Shown: piece by piece, positions 1-7,678 of the stretch
How the letters are laid out: the number at the start of each line of letters is the position of its first letter
How positions within the stretch are numbered: the stretch's first letter is position 1
NCBI RefSeq assembly: GCF_013294115.1
Contig: NZ_JABSNP010000008.1
Coordinates: 142,772 to 206,771 of the forward strand
Length of the DNA stretch: 64,000 nt
DNA from: Hymenobacter caeli
Lineage (GTDB): Bacteria; Bacteroidota; Bacteroidia; Cytophagales; Hymenobacteraceae
Direction of reading: 5' to 3'
Program-made: the position numbers and the translations under genes
The notes under the pieces: generated by a model
Told to the model about the DNA's origin: nothing
Seen by the model: the letters and a program-made list of their open reading frames with translations, nothing else
Databases searched by the model: none

Positions 1-2
1 TC

Positions 3-134
3 CTGCTCTCGCCCAACAAGCTCTACCCCGCCGCCCAGGCCGTGGTGAAAGACCAAAAGCTGGCCCCGCGCGACTTCTACCTCGAACGCTTCGGCCCCGG
101 CGAAACCGCCGAAGTGTGGGTGGGCGTGAAGTAG
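3..134 (+). CDS. C-terminal end of an unidentified protein (5' end outside window)
   Basis: An open frame enters from the left edge and ends in TAG at 132-134, giving the last 43 residues of a protein (LLSPNKLYPAAQ... to ...AEVWVGVK). Codon use is GC-rich and like the neighbours, so it is probably a real gene end. No motif is recognisable in so short a piece and I assign no function. It converges with the outer-membrane barrel gene, leaving about 30 bases between the two stop codons. Confidence 0.5.
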   Translation: MLSPNKLYPAAQAVVKDQKLAPRDFYLERFGPGETAEVWVGVK

Positions 135-164
135 TACCGGTTTCCGGCCCGGGGCCCCAGCGCA

Positions 165-728
165 CTACTTGCCGAAGTAATAGGCCGCGCCCAGCTGGAA
201 ATTGCTCAGGCTGAAGCCCAGGTCGAAGGTGGAAACGTTGTTAAAATCGGTGGCGTACGAGAGGCCCCGCAGGGAGGCTTCCACCCCGAAGCGCGGGACG
301 GGAAAGAAGGCCAGCCCCGGCGTCACGCTCAGGTAGCCTTGGTTAACGCCGTCGAAGACCCCCGGATTTGTGCGGGCGTAGCCCACGCTGCCCTGGCCGA
401 ATAAGGCGAATTTGTCGCCGCCCACAAAGCGGTAGTAGCGGGCAAATGGCCCCACGGCGAACGAATTGCCGCCGAAATAATCCGAGTTGCCGCCGTCGAG
501 GCGGAGGCTGGCGCTAACGCCTACCACCAGGTTGTCGGCCACGAACTTGCCCACCGTGGGCGAGAGCTCAAACAAGTTACCTGACCCCTGGCTGCCGTGG
601 CTTTCGTGGTGGTAGCCGATGGTGCCCGTCAGCAGGCCCCGGCCTTTGGTGAGCGGGGTTTGGGCGTGGGCCGCGCCGGCCGCCAGGGCCAGCAGCGCCA
701 GCAGCGCCAGCAAAAGTACTTTTTTCAT
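165..728 (-). CDS. Outer-membrane beta-barrel protein
   Basis: A 187-residue protein with a clear Sec signal peptide (MKKVLLLALLALLALAAG, cut near AHAQ). The mature part is short alternating strands rich in Gly, Tyr, Phe and Asn and ends in an aromatic strand (QLGAAYYFGK), as is typical of 8-stranded barrels assembled by the Bam machinery. Size and pattern fit the OmpW/OmpA-N-like small barrels common in Bacteroidota. Its ligand or role cannot be read from the sequence. It lies downstream of two tRNA-Pro genes on the same strand but is separated from them by a strong terminator hairpin, so it should have its own promoter. Confidence 0.8.
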   Translation of the reverse strand: MKKVLLLALLALLALAAGAAHAQTPLTKGRGLLTGTIGYHHESHGSQGSGNLFELSPTVGKFVADNLVVGVSASLRLDGGNSDYFGGNSFAVGPFARYYRFVGGDKFALFGQGSVGYARTNPGVFDGVNQGYLSVTPGLAFFPVPRFGVEASLRGLSYATDFNNVSTFDLGFSLSNFQLGAAYYFGK

Positions 729-800
729 AAACGTGAAAAGGAAATATGGAATATTCTGGCGAACGCATCCTCTCCCCGTAAATTGTCATTGACAAACACA

Positions 801-837
801 AAAAAAGGCCCTTCCAAACAATTGGAAGGGCCTTTTT
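801..837 (-). terminator. Rho-independent terminator after tRNA-Pro(CGG)
   Basis: An 11-bp perfect stem (807-817 with 822-832) with a 4-base loop. It is flanked by an A-run on the left and a T-run on the right, so it can work on both strands. On the minus strand it directly follows the 3' end of the tRNA at 843. Confidence 0.85.
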
Positions 838-842
838 GCGGG

Positions 843-916
843 TCGGGGTGGCAGGATTCGAACCTACGGCCTCGTCGTCCCGAACGACGCGCGCTACCGG
901 GCTGCGCTACACCCCG
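843..916 (-). tRNA. tRNA-Pro (anticodon CGG)
   Basis: The minus strand folds into a complete cloverleaf of 74 bases. The acceptor stem is CGGGGTG paired with CACCCCG with discriminator A. The anticodon stem CGTCG/CGACG closes the loop TTCGGGA, giving anticodon CGG. The T loop is TTCGAAT. The 3' CCA is not encoded. A second tRNA-Pro lies about 110 bases upstream. Confidence 0.95.
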
Positions 917-970
917 AAACCGGGGCCCGATGGGGCGGGCACCCGTTGCTATTTCCAATTCCCGCGGCCG

Positions 971-1004
971 AAAAAAGCCTCCGAACGCGAAGTTCGGAGG
1001 CTTT
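971..1004 (-). terminator. Terminator between the two tRNA-Pro genes
   Basis: A 10-bp stem (977-986 with 992-1001) and 5-base loop. Read on the minus strand it ends in a T6 run (the A-run at 971-976). It sits just downstream of the tRNA-Pro(GGG) gene, so the two tRNAs appear to be separate transcription units. Confidence 0.8.
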
Positions 1005-1025
1005 CAAGAGCGGCTGCCCTTGCAG

Positions 1026-1099
1026 TCGGAGTGGCAGGATTCGAACCTACGACCTCCAGCACCCCATGCTGGCGCGATACCAGGCTACGCTACACCCCG
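1026..1099 (-). tRNA. tRNA-Pro (anticodon GGG)
   Basis: A 74-base cloverleaf on the minus strand. Acceptor CGGGGTG pairs with CACTCCG (one G-U pair), discriminator A. The anticodon stem CCAGC/GCTGG closes loop ATGGGGT, giving anticodon GGG. CCA is not encoded. Confidence 0.95.
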
Positions 1100-1116
1100 A
1101 TGGGTAATTGGAGCGA

Positions 1117-1124
1117 CAAAGGTA
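1117..1124 (-). promoter_or_regulatory. -7 promoter box for tRNA-Pro(GGG)
   Basis: The plus strand reads CAAAGGTA, which is TACCTTTG on the minus strand, a perfect match to the Bacteroidota -7 consensus TAnnTTTG. It lies 17 bases upstream of the mature 5' end of the tRNA at 1099. Confidence 0.65.
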
Positions 1125-1281
1125 ACGCTTTTGCTGCGCCCGGTGCAAACAGCGGCCAATTATTTTTTGCCGGGACCCGCCGCCACAGGGGCCGCCGCGC
1201 CCCGCATTCGCGTGATTGGCGGGGGGTTATGTACTTTTATCTCTGCCGTCGTTAGCGGTACTTTTTATTCTTTTGAACGTT

Positions 1282-1770
1282 ATGAAAATTCTATTTTTTA
1301 TCCTCTGCGGTGGCCTGCTGGCGCTCGCGCCGGCCACTACTCGGGCCCAAAGCAAGGCCCCGGCGGCCAAGCCCGCGGCCAAAGCCCCCCTAAAAACCGC
1401 CGCCCCCAAACCCGCCGCCCCGGGCGCGGCCGTGCCCAAAGCCGCGGCGGCCCCCGCCAACGCTGCGGCCGACGACGAGGCCCCCGCCCACGTGGCGCTG
1501 GCCCCCGCCACGCCGGCCGCCGACCCCACGGCCCTCAAAATCAAGGCGGAAATCAACCCCACCACCAAGCAGCTCGCGGTGCGCACCGACGTGCCGGGCC
1601 CCACCACCATCGAAGTGAACGACGCCACGGGCCGCCCGGTGCTCACGCGCAACGTCATGGCCAGCAACAAGGCCATTGACCTGAACGTGAGCCAGCTGCC
1701 CGCCGGCTACTACGTGGTGCACTGCACGGCCGGCCTGCGCTCGGGCATGCGCCGCGTCCACCTCGACTAG
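1282..1770 (+). CDS. Small secreted protein: signal peptide, Ala/Pro-rich linker and T9SS-like sorting domain
   Basis: The 162-residue product starts at the ATG of MKILFFILCGGLL, which gives a good signal peptide ending near TRAQ; an upstream in-frame ATG at 1216 would spoil it. Residues about 24-80 are a low-complexity Ala/Pro/Lys linker. The last 75 residues form a single beta-sandwich-like unit with the pattern seen in type IX secretion type A sorting domains (TIEVNDATGRPVLTR, then QLPAGYYVVHC, then a final basic strand). There is no obvious catalytic domain, so the whole protein is a linker plus a sorting-type domain. It may be an adhesive or structural surface protein. Function unknown. 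Confidence 0.75.
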   Translation: MKILFFILCGGLLALAPATTRAQSKAPAAKPAAKAPLKTAAPKPAAPGAAVPKAAAAPANAAADDEAPAHVALAPATPAADPTALKIKAEINPTTKQLAVRTDVPGPTTIEVNDATGRPVLTRNVMASNKAIDLNVSQLPAGYYVVHCTAGLRSGMRRVHLD

Positions 1771-1791
1771 CGCCGGCGGGCCGGGCGGCCC

Positions 1792-2184
1792 CTAGCCGCG
1801 CGGCTCCAGCAGGTCCCAGCGGTTGCCGTACAGGTCCTCGAACACGGCCACGTGGCCGTAGGGCTCCGTGCGCGGCGTTTCGAGGAAGCGCAGGCCCCGG
1901 GCTTGCAGCGCGGCGTGGTCGCGCCAGAAATCGTCGGTGTGCAGGAACAGCCAGACGCGGCCGGCGCCCTGCCGGCCCACGGCCCGCTTTTCGTCGTCAG
2001 TATGGGCTTCGGCCAGCAGCAGGCCGCACCCCGCCGGGCCCGGCGGGGCCACCACCACCCAGCGCTTGCCTTCGCCCAGGGCCTGGTCGGCCGCGAGCGT
2101 GAAGCCCAGCACTTCGGTGTAGAAGGCAATGGCTTCGTCGTAGTCGCGGACGAGCACCGTGACGTGCGCCAGGCGCTGGTTCAT
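1792..2184 (-). CDS. VOC (glyoxalase/bleomycin resistance) family protein
   Basis: A 130-residue single-domain protein with two beta-alpha-beta-beta-beta repeats, starting LAHVTVLVRDYDEAIAFYTE and ending YGHVAVFEDLYGNRWDLLEP. This is typical of vicinal oxygen chelate proteins. Candidate metal ligands are His7 and the Glu of VAVFEDL in the second half. Members include glyoxalase I, dioxygenases and drug-binding proteins, and the substrate cannot be assigned here. It is 20 bases downstream of the ABC exporter on the same strand and may be cotranscribed with it. Confidence 0.85.
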   Translation of the reverse strand: MNQRLAHVTVLVRDYDEAIAFYTEVLGFTLAADQALGEGKRWVVVAPPGPAGCGLLLAEAHTDDEKRAVGRQGAGRVWLFLHTDDFWRDHAALQARGLRFLETPRTEPYGHVAVFEDLYGNRWDLLEPRG

Positions 2185-2204
2185 AAACGGGTGGCTATAA
2201 TTAT

Positions 2205-3989
2205 TTAAGCTTCTTCGGCTTGTAGCTGCCGCTCGTACAGGGCCCGGTACAGGCCCTCGGGCTCGGCCATGAGGGCCTCGTGGGTGCCGTGCTGCACAAT
2301 CACGCCGTCGTCGAGCACCAGGATGTCGTCGGCCAGCTTCACCGAGCTCACGCGGTGCGAGATGATGAGGCTGGTGCGGTCGGCCATGATGCGCTGGAGG
2401 GCCCCCAGGATGGTGTTCTCCGTCTTGGTATCGACGGCGGAGAGCGAGTCGTCCAGGATCAGGATTTTGGGCTCCTTCACCAGGGCCCGGGCCATGCTCA
2501 CGCGCTGCTTCTGGCCGCCGCTCAGGGTGATGCCCCGCTCGCCCACTTTCGTGTCGAAGCCCTCGGGGAAGCCCATGATGTTGTCGTACACAGCCGCGTC
2601 GCGGGCGGCTTGCAGCATCTTTTCCTCCGACGGGTGGTCGAGGCCGAAGTTGATGTTGTGGCGGATGCTGTCCGAGAACAGGAACACGTCCTGCGGCACG
2701 TAGCCGATTTGCTCGCGCAGGTTGTCCAGGGCGTAGTCGCGCACGTCGAGGCCGTCAATCTCGATGTGGCCAGCCGTGGCATCGTACAGCCGGCAGAGCA
2801 GCGCGGCGATGGTGCTCTTGCCCGAGCCGGTGTTGCCGATGACGGCCAGCGTCTGGCCCGGGCGGATGCGGAAGCTGACGCCGTGCAGGGCCCGGATGCC
2901 GGTGTCGGGGTAGGTAAACGACACATTGTCGAACACGATGTCGCCCTGCATTTCGTGCTCCAGGTTTTGGCGCGACACAATGTCGGTTTTCTGGTCCAGG
3001 AACTCGTTGATGCGGGCCTGCGAAGCCTCGGCCCGCTGCACCAGCGACGACGTCCAGCCCAGGGCCGTGACCGGCCAGGTGAGCAGGTTCACGTAAATCA
3101 GGAACTCGGCGATGGTGCCCGTGGTGATGGTGCCGCGGATGACCTCCTGCCCCCCCACCCACACGGTGATGAGCGTGCTCAGGCCAATCAGGAACAGAAT
3201 CAGCGGGAAAAACAGCGAGTTGACGAAGTTCAAATCCAGCGACTTCTCCTTGTACTCGTTGCTGGCCTTGGTGAACTGGGCGTGCGAATCGGCCTGCCGG
3301 GAAAACGATTTCAGCACCCGAATGCCCGAAAAGGCTTCCTGGGTGAAGGTGGTCATGGCGGCCAGCGAGCGTTGAATCTGGTCGGACTTGCGCTCGATTA
3401 AGTTGTTGACGTAAAAGATGCTGACCGAGAGCAGCGGCAGCGGGGCCAGCGTGTAGAGCGTGAGCTTGACGTTGACGAGCAGCATGAGCGGCACGATGAG
3501 CACGAACAGCAGCACGAGCTGCAAAAAGTACATGATGCCGGGGCCCAGGTACATGCGCACGCGGCCCACGTCTTCGCTGATGCGCGACATGAGGTCGCCG
3601 GTGCTGTGGCGGCGGTAGAAGCTGAGCGGCAGCGACTGGTAGTGCAGGTAAATCTGGTTCTTCTGGTCGTTTTCGACGAGGCGCGACATCACGATGAGCG
3701 TCTGGCGCATGAAGAACAAAAAGATTCCCCGCAGCAGCGCCAGCACGATGATGAGCACCCCGTAGAACAGCACGTTGCGCCCGAACAGCGAGTACACCGC
3801 CTGCTGGGACTGGGTGCCGGCAAAGAGGCGGTACAAGTCGATGCCCTCGCTGACCAAATCGAAGGCGTAGCGCACGAGCTGGGCCGGCCAGATGGTGAGC
3901 AGCGTGCTCAGGGCCACGAACAGCAGCCCCCCCAGGAAGTGCCATTTGTAACGGTAAATGAAGGGGTTGACGGCGGTGAGGGCACGCAC
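2205..3989 (-). CDS. ABC exporter half-transporter (membrane domain plus ATPase)
   Basis: A 594-residue fused exporter of the MsbA/multidrug type. The first ~300 residues hold six membrane segments (TAVNPFIYRYKWHFLGGLLF at the start). The C-terminal ATPase has Walker A (IGNTGSGKST, about residue 385), signature LSGGQKQR (about 488), Walker B LILDDSLSAVDT and the H-loop ISHRVS. The frame stays open upstream to 4229, but that extension is Arg/Pro-rich translated spacer. I choose the GTG at 3989, just before the first membrane segment and downstream of the minus-strand promoter box at 4145-4152. The substrate (lipid, peptide or drug) is unknown. Confidence 0.85.
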   Translation of the reverse strand: MRALTAVNPFIYRYKWHFLGGLLFVALSTLLTIWPAQLVRYAFDLVSEGIDLYRLFAGTQSQQAVYSLFGRNVLFYGVLIIVLALLRGIFLFFMRQTLIVMSRLVENDQKNQIYLHYQSLPLSFYRRHSTGDLMSRISEDVGRVRMYLGPGIMYFLQLVLLFVLIVPLMLLVNVKLTLYTLAPLPLLSVSIFYVNNLIERKSDQIQRSLAAMTTFTQEAFSGIRVLKSFSRQADSHAQFTKASNEYKEKSLDLNFVNSLFFPLILFLIGLSTLITVWVGGQEVIRGTITTGTIAEFLIYVNLLTWPVTALGWTSSLVQRAEASQARINEFLDQKTDIVSRQNLEHEMQGDIVFDNVSFTYPDTGIRALHGVSFRIRPGQTLAVIGNTGSGKSTIAALLCRLYDATAGHIEIDGLDVRDYALDNLREQIGYVPQDVFLFSDSIRHNINFGLDHPSEEKMLQAARDAAVYDNIMGFPEGFDTKVGERGITLSGGQKQRVSMARALVKEPKILILDDSLSAVDTKTENTILGALQRIMADRTSLIISHRVSSVKLADDILVLDDGVIVQHGTHEALMAEPEGLYRALYERQLQAEEA

Positions 3990-4028
3990 GGGCAAGCGAA
4001 AAAAAGGGCGGGATCGGAAAAAACGGGG

Positions 4029-4036
4029 TACTTTTG
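4029..4036 (+). promoter_or_regulatory. -7 promoter box upstream of nusB
   Basis: TACTTTTG is a perfect TAnnTTTG box on the plus strand, about 190 bases before the nusB ATG. It faces the minus-strand box at 4145-4152, so the two promoters are convergent-overlapping: each transcript starts inside the region covered by the other. Confidence 0.5.
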
Positions 4037-4144
4037 TGGCCGCAACGCGGAACGATGCCCGCCGTTGATGCCCTCTGGAAACGGGCCGGCGGGCACATGG
4101 TTCCGCCGGATCCGGGGGCCCCAGCCAGAACCCGTGCCCCGCCG

Positions 4145-4152
4145 CAAAGTTA
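4145..4152 (-). promoter_or_regulatory. -7 promoter box upstream of the ABC exporter
   Basis: CAAAGTTA on the plus strand is TAACTTTG on the minus strand, a perfect TAnnTTTG box. It is about 155 bases upstream of the chosen GTG start at 3989 and argues against a start further upstream. Confidence 0.5.
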
Positions 4153-4228
4153 CGCCCGGGCGGCAACGCCGGGCCCCGCCCCGGCGTTGCCGCCCGCCAA
4201 ACCGCCAATTCCGATTCCTTTTTATCCA

Positions 4229-5542
4229 ATGCTGAACCGCCGCCTCCTTCGCATCAAAGTCATGCAATCCCTGTACGCCTACCACCAGGCGGCCGGGGCC
4301 GATTTGGGGCTGGCCCAGGACCGCATCGCCGAAGCCTTCGAGCCCGACCTGAACGCCGAAGTGGCCCCCGACCGCCGCCAGCTCGAAGGCCAGCGCAAGC
4401 TGGGCGAGGCCCGCTTCCGCGAGTGGCACCGCACCCACGAGGCCCCCGAGAAAACCGACGATAAGGCCGTGGACGAGGCCCTGAACGACGCCATCCGCTA
4501 CTACCAGGACCAGGTGAAGAAAGACGCCAAGTTCTTCGGCGGGCAGCTGCTGGCCGGGGCCGAAAGCATCCACGACCAGTACCTGCACCTGCTGAACCTG
4601 CCCGCCTCGCTGCTGCAAGTGCTGGAAGAAGACAACGACCGCGAGGCCCGCCGCCGCCTGGGCCCCCGCGAAAACGCCCTGGACACCAGCCGCCTGGCGG
4701 GCAGCACCGCCATCGCCAAGCTCATGGCCAACGAGCAGCTGCAGAGCCTCACCATCCGGCGCAAGCTGCAATGGCTGGGCACCGAAGAGCTGGAGGCCCT
4801 GCGCCGGGCCTGGCGCGACGAGATGAGCGGCCACCCCACGGTGCTGGCCTACCTGAAGGGCCAGCCCCTGGCCGCCGCCACCCTGGCCACCGCCGACGCA
4901 GAAACCGATAGCCCCGCCGAAACCGACGCGGACGGCGGCGATGAGGCTGCCACCGACGAGGCCCCGGCTTCTACCCTCGCCGCCAGCGGCGAAGAAGCCG
5001 AGTACGAGGCCGACCTGGAATTTCTGCGCTTTCTGTACAAGGAGTTTGTGTTCAGGGGTGTGGAGTTGCCCCGCCAGCTGGAGAGCGACGACTTGAATTG
5101 GGAAGAAAACCGGCCCATCGTGCGCAACCTGGTGCTCAAAACCCTGAAGATGCTGCCCTACGCGGCCACCGACCAGCAGGAGCTGATGAACCTGAGCGCC
5201 AACTGGGCCGACGACCGCGAATTTGCCGAAACCCTGTACCAGCAGACGCTGGCTGACGACGCCAAGGCGGAGGCCCTTATCGCCGGGTCGGTGCAGAACT
5301 GGGACGTGGAGCGCGTGGCCCTGCTCGACAAAATCATCCTCAAGATGGCCCTGTGCGAAATGCAGCTTTTCCGCGGCATTCCGGTGAAGGTGACCATCAA
5401 CGAGTACATCGAAATCAGCAAGGTGTACAGCACCCCCAAAAGCAAGCAGTTCGTGAACGGCGTGCTCGACAAGCTGGCCCAGGACCTGGCCGCCAGCGGC
5501 GAGATTCGCAAATCGGGCCGCGGCCTGCTCGACAACCAGTAG
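4229..5542 (+). CDS. nusB: Transcription antitermination factor NusB (long Bacteroidota form)
   Basis: A 437-residue protein starting MLNRRLLRIKVMQSLYAY, the usual N-terminus of Bacteroidota NusB. The C-terminal ~110 residues are the all-helical NusB fold (VERVALLDKIILKMALCE, then KVTINEYIEISKVYSTPKSK). The middle is a long charged, Ala/Glu-rich region with an acidic low-complexity stretch near residues 225-260. NusB binds boxA RNA with NusE and supports rRNA antitermination. It begins a co-oriented block running to coaE. An upstream in-frame start at 4034 would only translate spacer. Confidence 0.92.
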   Translation: MLNRRLLRIKVMQSLYAYHQAAGADLGLAQDRIAEAFEPDLNAEVAPDRRQLEGQRKLGEARFREWHRTHEAPEKTDDKAVDEALNDAIRYYQDQVKKDAKFFGGQLLAGAESIHDQYLHLLNLPASLLQVLEEDNDREARRRLGPRENALDTSRLAGSTAIAKLMANEQLQSLTIRRKLQWLGTEELEALRRAWRDEMSGHPTVLAYLKGQPLAAATLATADAETDSPAETDADGGDEAATDEAPASTLAASGEEAEYEADLEFLRFLYKEFVFRGVELPRQLESDDLNWEENRPIVRNLVLKTLKMLPYAATDQQELMNLSANWADDREFAETLYQQTLADDAKAEALIAGSVQNWDVERVALLDKIILKMALCEMQLFRGIPVKVTINEYIEISKVYSTPKSKQFVNGVLDKLAQDLAASGEIRKSGRGLLDNQ

Positions 5543-5622
5543 TTGCGCCGTCGGGCCCCGGGCATCTTGAAGGCCGTATATTTCGTAAAACCGCGCATTT
5601 TCCACCCTTCCTCTCCCGCATC

Positions 5623-5931
5623 ATGGCTGGCAAAACCACCACCGGCATTCTGTGTTTCACGGGCGGGGCCCTCACCGGGGCCCTCTTTGGCCTGCTCTAC
5701 GCGCCCGAAACGGGCCGCGAAACCCGCTCCTGGCTGAGCTACCAGCTCGAAAAGTCCCGCGCCATGCTCGCCGACCTCGCCGAAGGCCTCGTCACGAGCC
5801 GCGAGGCGGGCGCGTCGTCGGCCAAAACCGAGGGCCAGCGCGTCATCTCCGACGCCCGCGACAAAGCCGAGCAGCTGCTCGGCGACGTGGACCAGCTCAT
5901 CAACCAAATCAACTCCCGCAAGGGCGCTTAA
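5623..5931 (+). CDS. YtxH domain-containing protein
   Basis: A 102-residue protein with an N-terminal hydrophobic Gly-rich segment followed by the YtxH signature (GALFGLLYAPETGRETRSWL) and a charged helical tail that ends in a likely coiled coil (AEQLLGDVDQLINQIN). YtxH proteins are small general-stress or envelope-associated proteins of unknown mechanism. It starts 80 bases after nusB. The plus strand has TATATTTC at about 5577, one base off the -7 consensus, so it may have its own promoter. The spacer after it is a long inverted repeat. Confidence 0.85.
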   Translation: MAGKTTTGILCFTGGALTGALFGLLYAPETGRETRSWLSYQLEKSRAMLADLAEGLVTSREAGASSAKTEGQRVISDARDKAEQLLGDVDQLINQINSRKGA

Positions 5932-5935
5932 TTTC

Positions 5936-6037
5936 AATGGGTGAATGGGTGAATGAGTGAATGAGTGGACGGAACCCGGTGCAGAGAAATCCCCTGGGCC
6001 CCAGCCACTCATTCACTCATTCACCCATTCACCCATT
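5936..6037. repeat. 33-bp perfect inverted repeat built from tandem GAATGRGT octamers
   Basis: The left arm 5936-5968 and right arm 6005-6037 are exact reverse complements over 33 bases, separated by 36 bases. Each arm consists of the octamers GGTGAATG and AGTGAATG in tandem; the right side continues with one more CACTCATT unit. The element starts 4 bases after the YtxH stop codon and ends 14 bases before the ATG of the next gene, so it fills the spacer. In RNA it would form a very stable hairpin, but it has no T-run and lies inside a co-oriented gene block. Confidence 0.95.
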
Positions 6038-6051
6038 CACTCATTGAAAAA

Positions 6052-7050
6052 ATGCACCTAGTAACCCTCATTCCCGGCGACGGCATCGGGCCGGAAATCA
6101 CCAAAGCTGTTACTGATATTTTCGCCGCCGCGCAGGTGCCCGTGCAATGGGAAGAGCAGAACGCCGGCCAAACCACGTTCGACCAGTCGGGCGAGCTGAT
6201 TCCGGTGGCGCTGCTCAAGTCGCTGGAGAAGAATAAGGTAGCCCTCAAGGGGCCCATTACCACGCCGGTGGGCAAGGGCTTCCGCAGCATCAACGTGACG
6301 CTGCGCCAGAAGTACGACCTCTACCAGAACGTGCGGCCCAGCAAAACCACGCCCGGCATCCACACCCGCTACGAAGGCATCGACCTGGTGCTGTTTCGCG
6401 AGAACACCGAGGGCCTGTACTCGGGCCTGGAGGTGTTCGACGAGCGCCTGGGCATCGCCGATTCCATTGCCCGGGTGACGGTGGAGGGCAGCCGCAAAAT
6501 TTGCCGCGCCGCCTTTGCCTACGCCAACCGCCACGGCCGCAAAAAAGTGACGCTGGCCCACAAGGCCAACATCATTAAGATGGCCGGCACCATTATGATC
6601 AACGCCTGCAAAGAGGCGTCGCTGGAGTTTCCGCACATCGTGTTCGAAGACAAAATCATCGACAACATGTGCATGCAGCTGGTGAGCAAGCCCGAGCAGT
6701 TCGACGTGATTGTGACCACCAACCTGTTCGGCGACCTGCTCTCCGACCTGTGCGCCGGCCTGGTGGGCGGCCTGGGCGTGGTGGCCGGGGCCAACATCGG
6801 CGACAACATGGCCATTTTTGAGGCCGTGCACGGCTCGGCCCCCGACATTGCCGGGCAGGGCAAGGCCAACCCCACGGCCCTGCTGCGCTCGGCCATCATG
6901 ATGCTGCACCACCTGGGCGAGCACGTCGTCGCCGACCGCCTCGACAAGGCCCTGGACGACACGCTGCTGCACCAGGAGCAGTGCACCGGCGACCTGGGCG
7001 GCCGCGCCACCACCAGCGAATTCACCCAGCACATCATCGACAAGCTGTAG
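6052..7050 (+). CDS. NAD-dependent isocitrate dehydrogenase family enzyme
   Basis: A 332-residue beta-decarboxylating dehydrogenase that starts MHLVTLIPGDGIGPEI. Family signatures are LFRENTEGLYSG (substrate loop), VTLAHKANIIKM (catalytic Lys and Asn) and TTNLFGDLLSDLCAGLVGGLG (metal Asp residues and dinucleotide site). Length and loop sequence fit the short NAD-type isocitrate dehydrogenases of Bacteroidota, which convert isocitrate to 2-oxoglutarate in the TCA cycle; 3-isopropylmalate or homoisocitrate dehydrogenase is a less likely alternative. The in-frame extension upstream only translates the inverted repeat, so the ATG at 6052 is chosen. Confidence 0.88.
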   Translation: MHLVTLIPGDGIGPEITKAVTDIFAAAQVPVQWEEQNAGQTTFDQSGELIPVALLKSLEKNKVALKGPITTPVGKGFRSINVTLRQKYDLYQNVRPSKTTPGIHTRYEGIDLVLFRENTEGLYSGLEVFDERLGIADSIARVTVEGSRKICRAAFAYANRHGRKKVTLAHKANIIKMAGTIMINACKEASLEFPHIVFEDKIIDNMCMQLVSKPEQFDVIVTTNLFGDLLSDLCAGLVGGLGVVAGANIGDNMAIFEAVHGSAPDIAGQGKANPTALLRSAIMMLHHLGEHVVADRLDKALDDTLLHQEQCTGDLGGRATTSEFTQHIIDKL

Positions 7051-7063
7051 GGTCACACTGTTG

Positions 7064-7131
7064 GTTGTCGGTTGGTGGTTGTCAGTTGTTAGGTTACCAG
7101 GCCGGACAACTGACAACCACCGACTGACAGC
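7064..7131. repeat. Word-repeat inverted repeat (GGTTGTCAGTTGT type)
   Basis: Left arm 7064-7089 and right arm 7106-7131 pair perfectly over 16 bases next to the loop (7074-7089 with 7106-7121) and imperfectly outside it. The arms repeat short words such as GGTTGTC. The element lies 13 bases after one stop codon and 15 bases before the next start, again filling a spacer in the nusB-coaE block. Confidence 0.85.
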
Positions 7132-7146
7132 TAAAAACCAATTAAC

Positions 7147-7656
7147 ATGAAAGTAACCTCCCTTCTGGCCGCGGCCCTGCTGCTGGCCGCCTGCAACCGC
7201 GACAAAACCGCCGACGTGGGCACCCAAGGCATGAACGCCGCCGCCAACCAGGCCGCCGATGCCACCGCCAACCCCGCCGTGGACAACCCCAACGTGGTGA
7301 AGGAAAACGAAACGCCGAACCCCGACGCCCCGGTGATGAGCTTCGCTGAGCAGGAGTTTGATTTTAAGGACATTGCGGCCGACAGCAAGGTGCACCACAC
7401 CTTCAACTTCACCAACACCGGCAAGTCGCCGCTGCTCATCGCCGACGCCACCGCTTCGTGCGGCTGCACCACCCCCAACTGGACCAAAGACCCCATTGCC
7501 CCCGGGGCCAAGGGCACGCTGGAAGTGCAGTTCGACAGCCACGGCAAGCAGGGCCTCATCAGCAAGCAGGTGAACGTGCGGGCCAATACCCAGCCCAGCA
7601 TCACCACCATCACCATCAAAGGCAACGTGCTAACCGGCACTACTGCCGCCAACTAA
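7147..7656 (+). CDS. DUF1573 lipoprotein
   Basis: A 169-residue protein with a lipoprotein signal peptide (MKVTSLLAAALLLAAC, lipid-modified Cys16), an Asn/Ala-rich linker, and a DUF1573 immunoglobulin-like domain. The domain begins EFDFKDIAADSKVHHTFNFT and includes the diagnostic ASCGCTTPNW motif. DUF1573 proteins are abundant Bacteroidota envelope proteins of unknown function. It sits directly before yajC, an order I recognise as recurrent in Cytophagales (nusB, DUF1573, yajC, YbbR, coaE). Confidence 0.9.
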   Translation: MKVTSLLAAALLLAACNRDKTADVGTQGMNAAANQAADATANPAVDNPNVVKENETPNPDAPVMSFAEQEFDFKDIAADSKVHHTFNFTNTGKSPLLIADATASCGCTTPNWTKDPIAPGAKGTLEVQFDSHGKQGLISKQVNVRANTQPSITTITIKGNVLTGTTAAN

Positions 7657-7665
7657 ACCCGCCAT

Positions 7666-7673
7666 TACGTTTG
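7666..7673 (+). promoter_or_regulatory. -7 promoter box of yajC (leaderless spacing)
   Basis: TACGTTTG is a perfect TAnnTTTG box ending 5 bases before the yajC ATG at 7679. The transcript would start at or next to the start codon, leaving no room for a ribosome binding site. Confidence 0.55.
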
Positions 7674-7678
7674 ATTCC

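Noticed and set aside
801..1004. Riboswitch or leader RNA between the tRNA-Pro genes
   Set aside because: The structures are simple hairpins followed by T-runs directly after tRNA 3' ends, so terminators explain them fully.
3908..5605. Long minus-strand frame opposite nusB continuing into the exporter start
   Set aside because: Low-complexity translation; nusB on the plus strand has family motifs. Only the last part joins exporter-like spacer by frame coincidence.
5936..6037. Octamer runs as a small CRISPR-like array
   Set aside because: Units are contiguous without spacers, occur in inverted orientation, and no cas gene is present.
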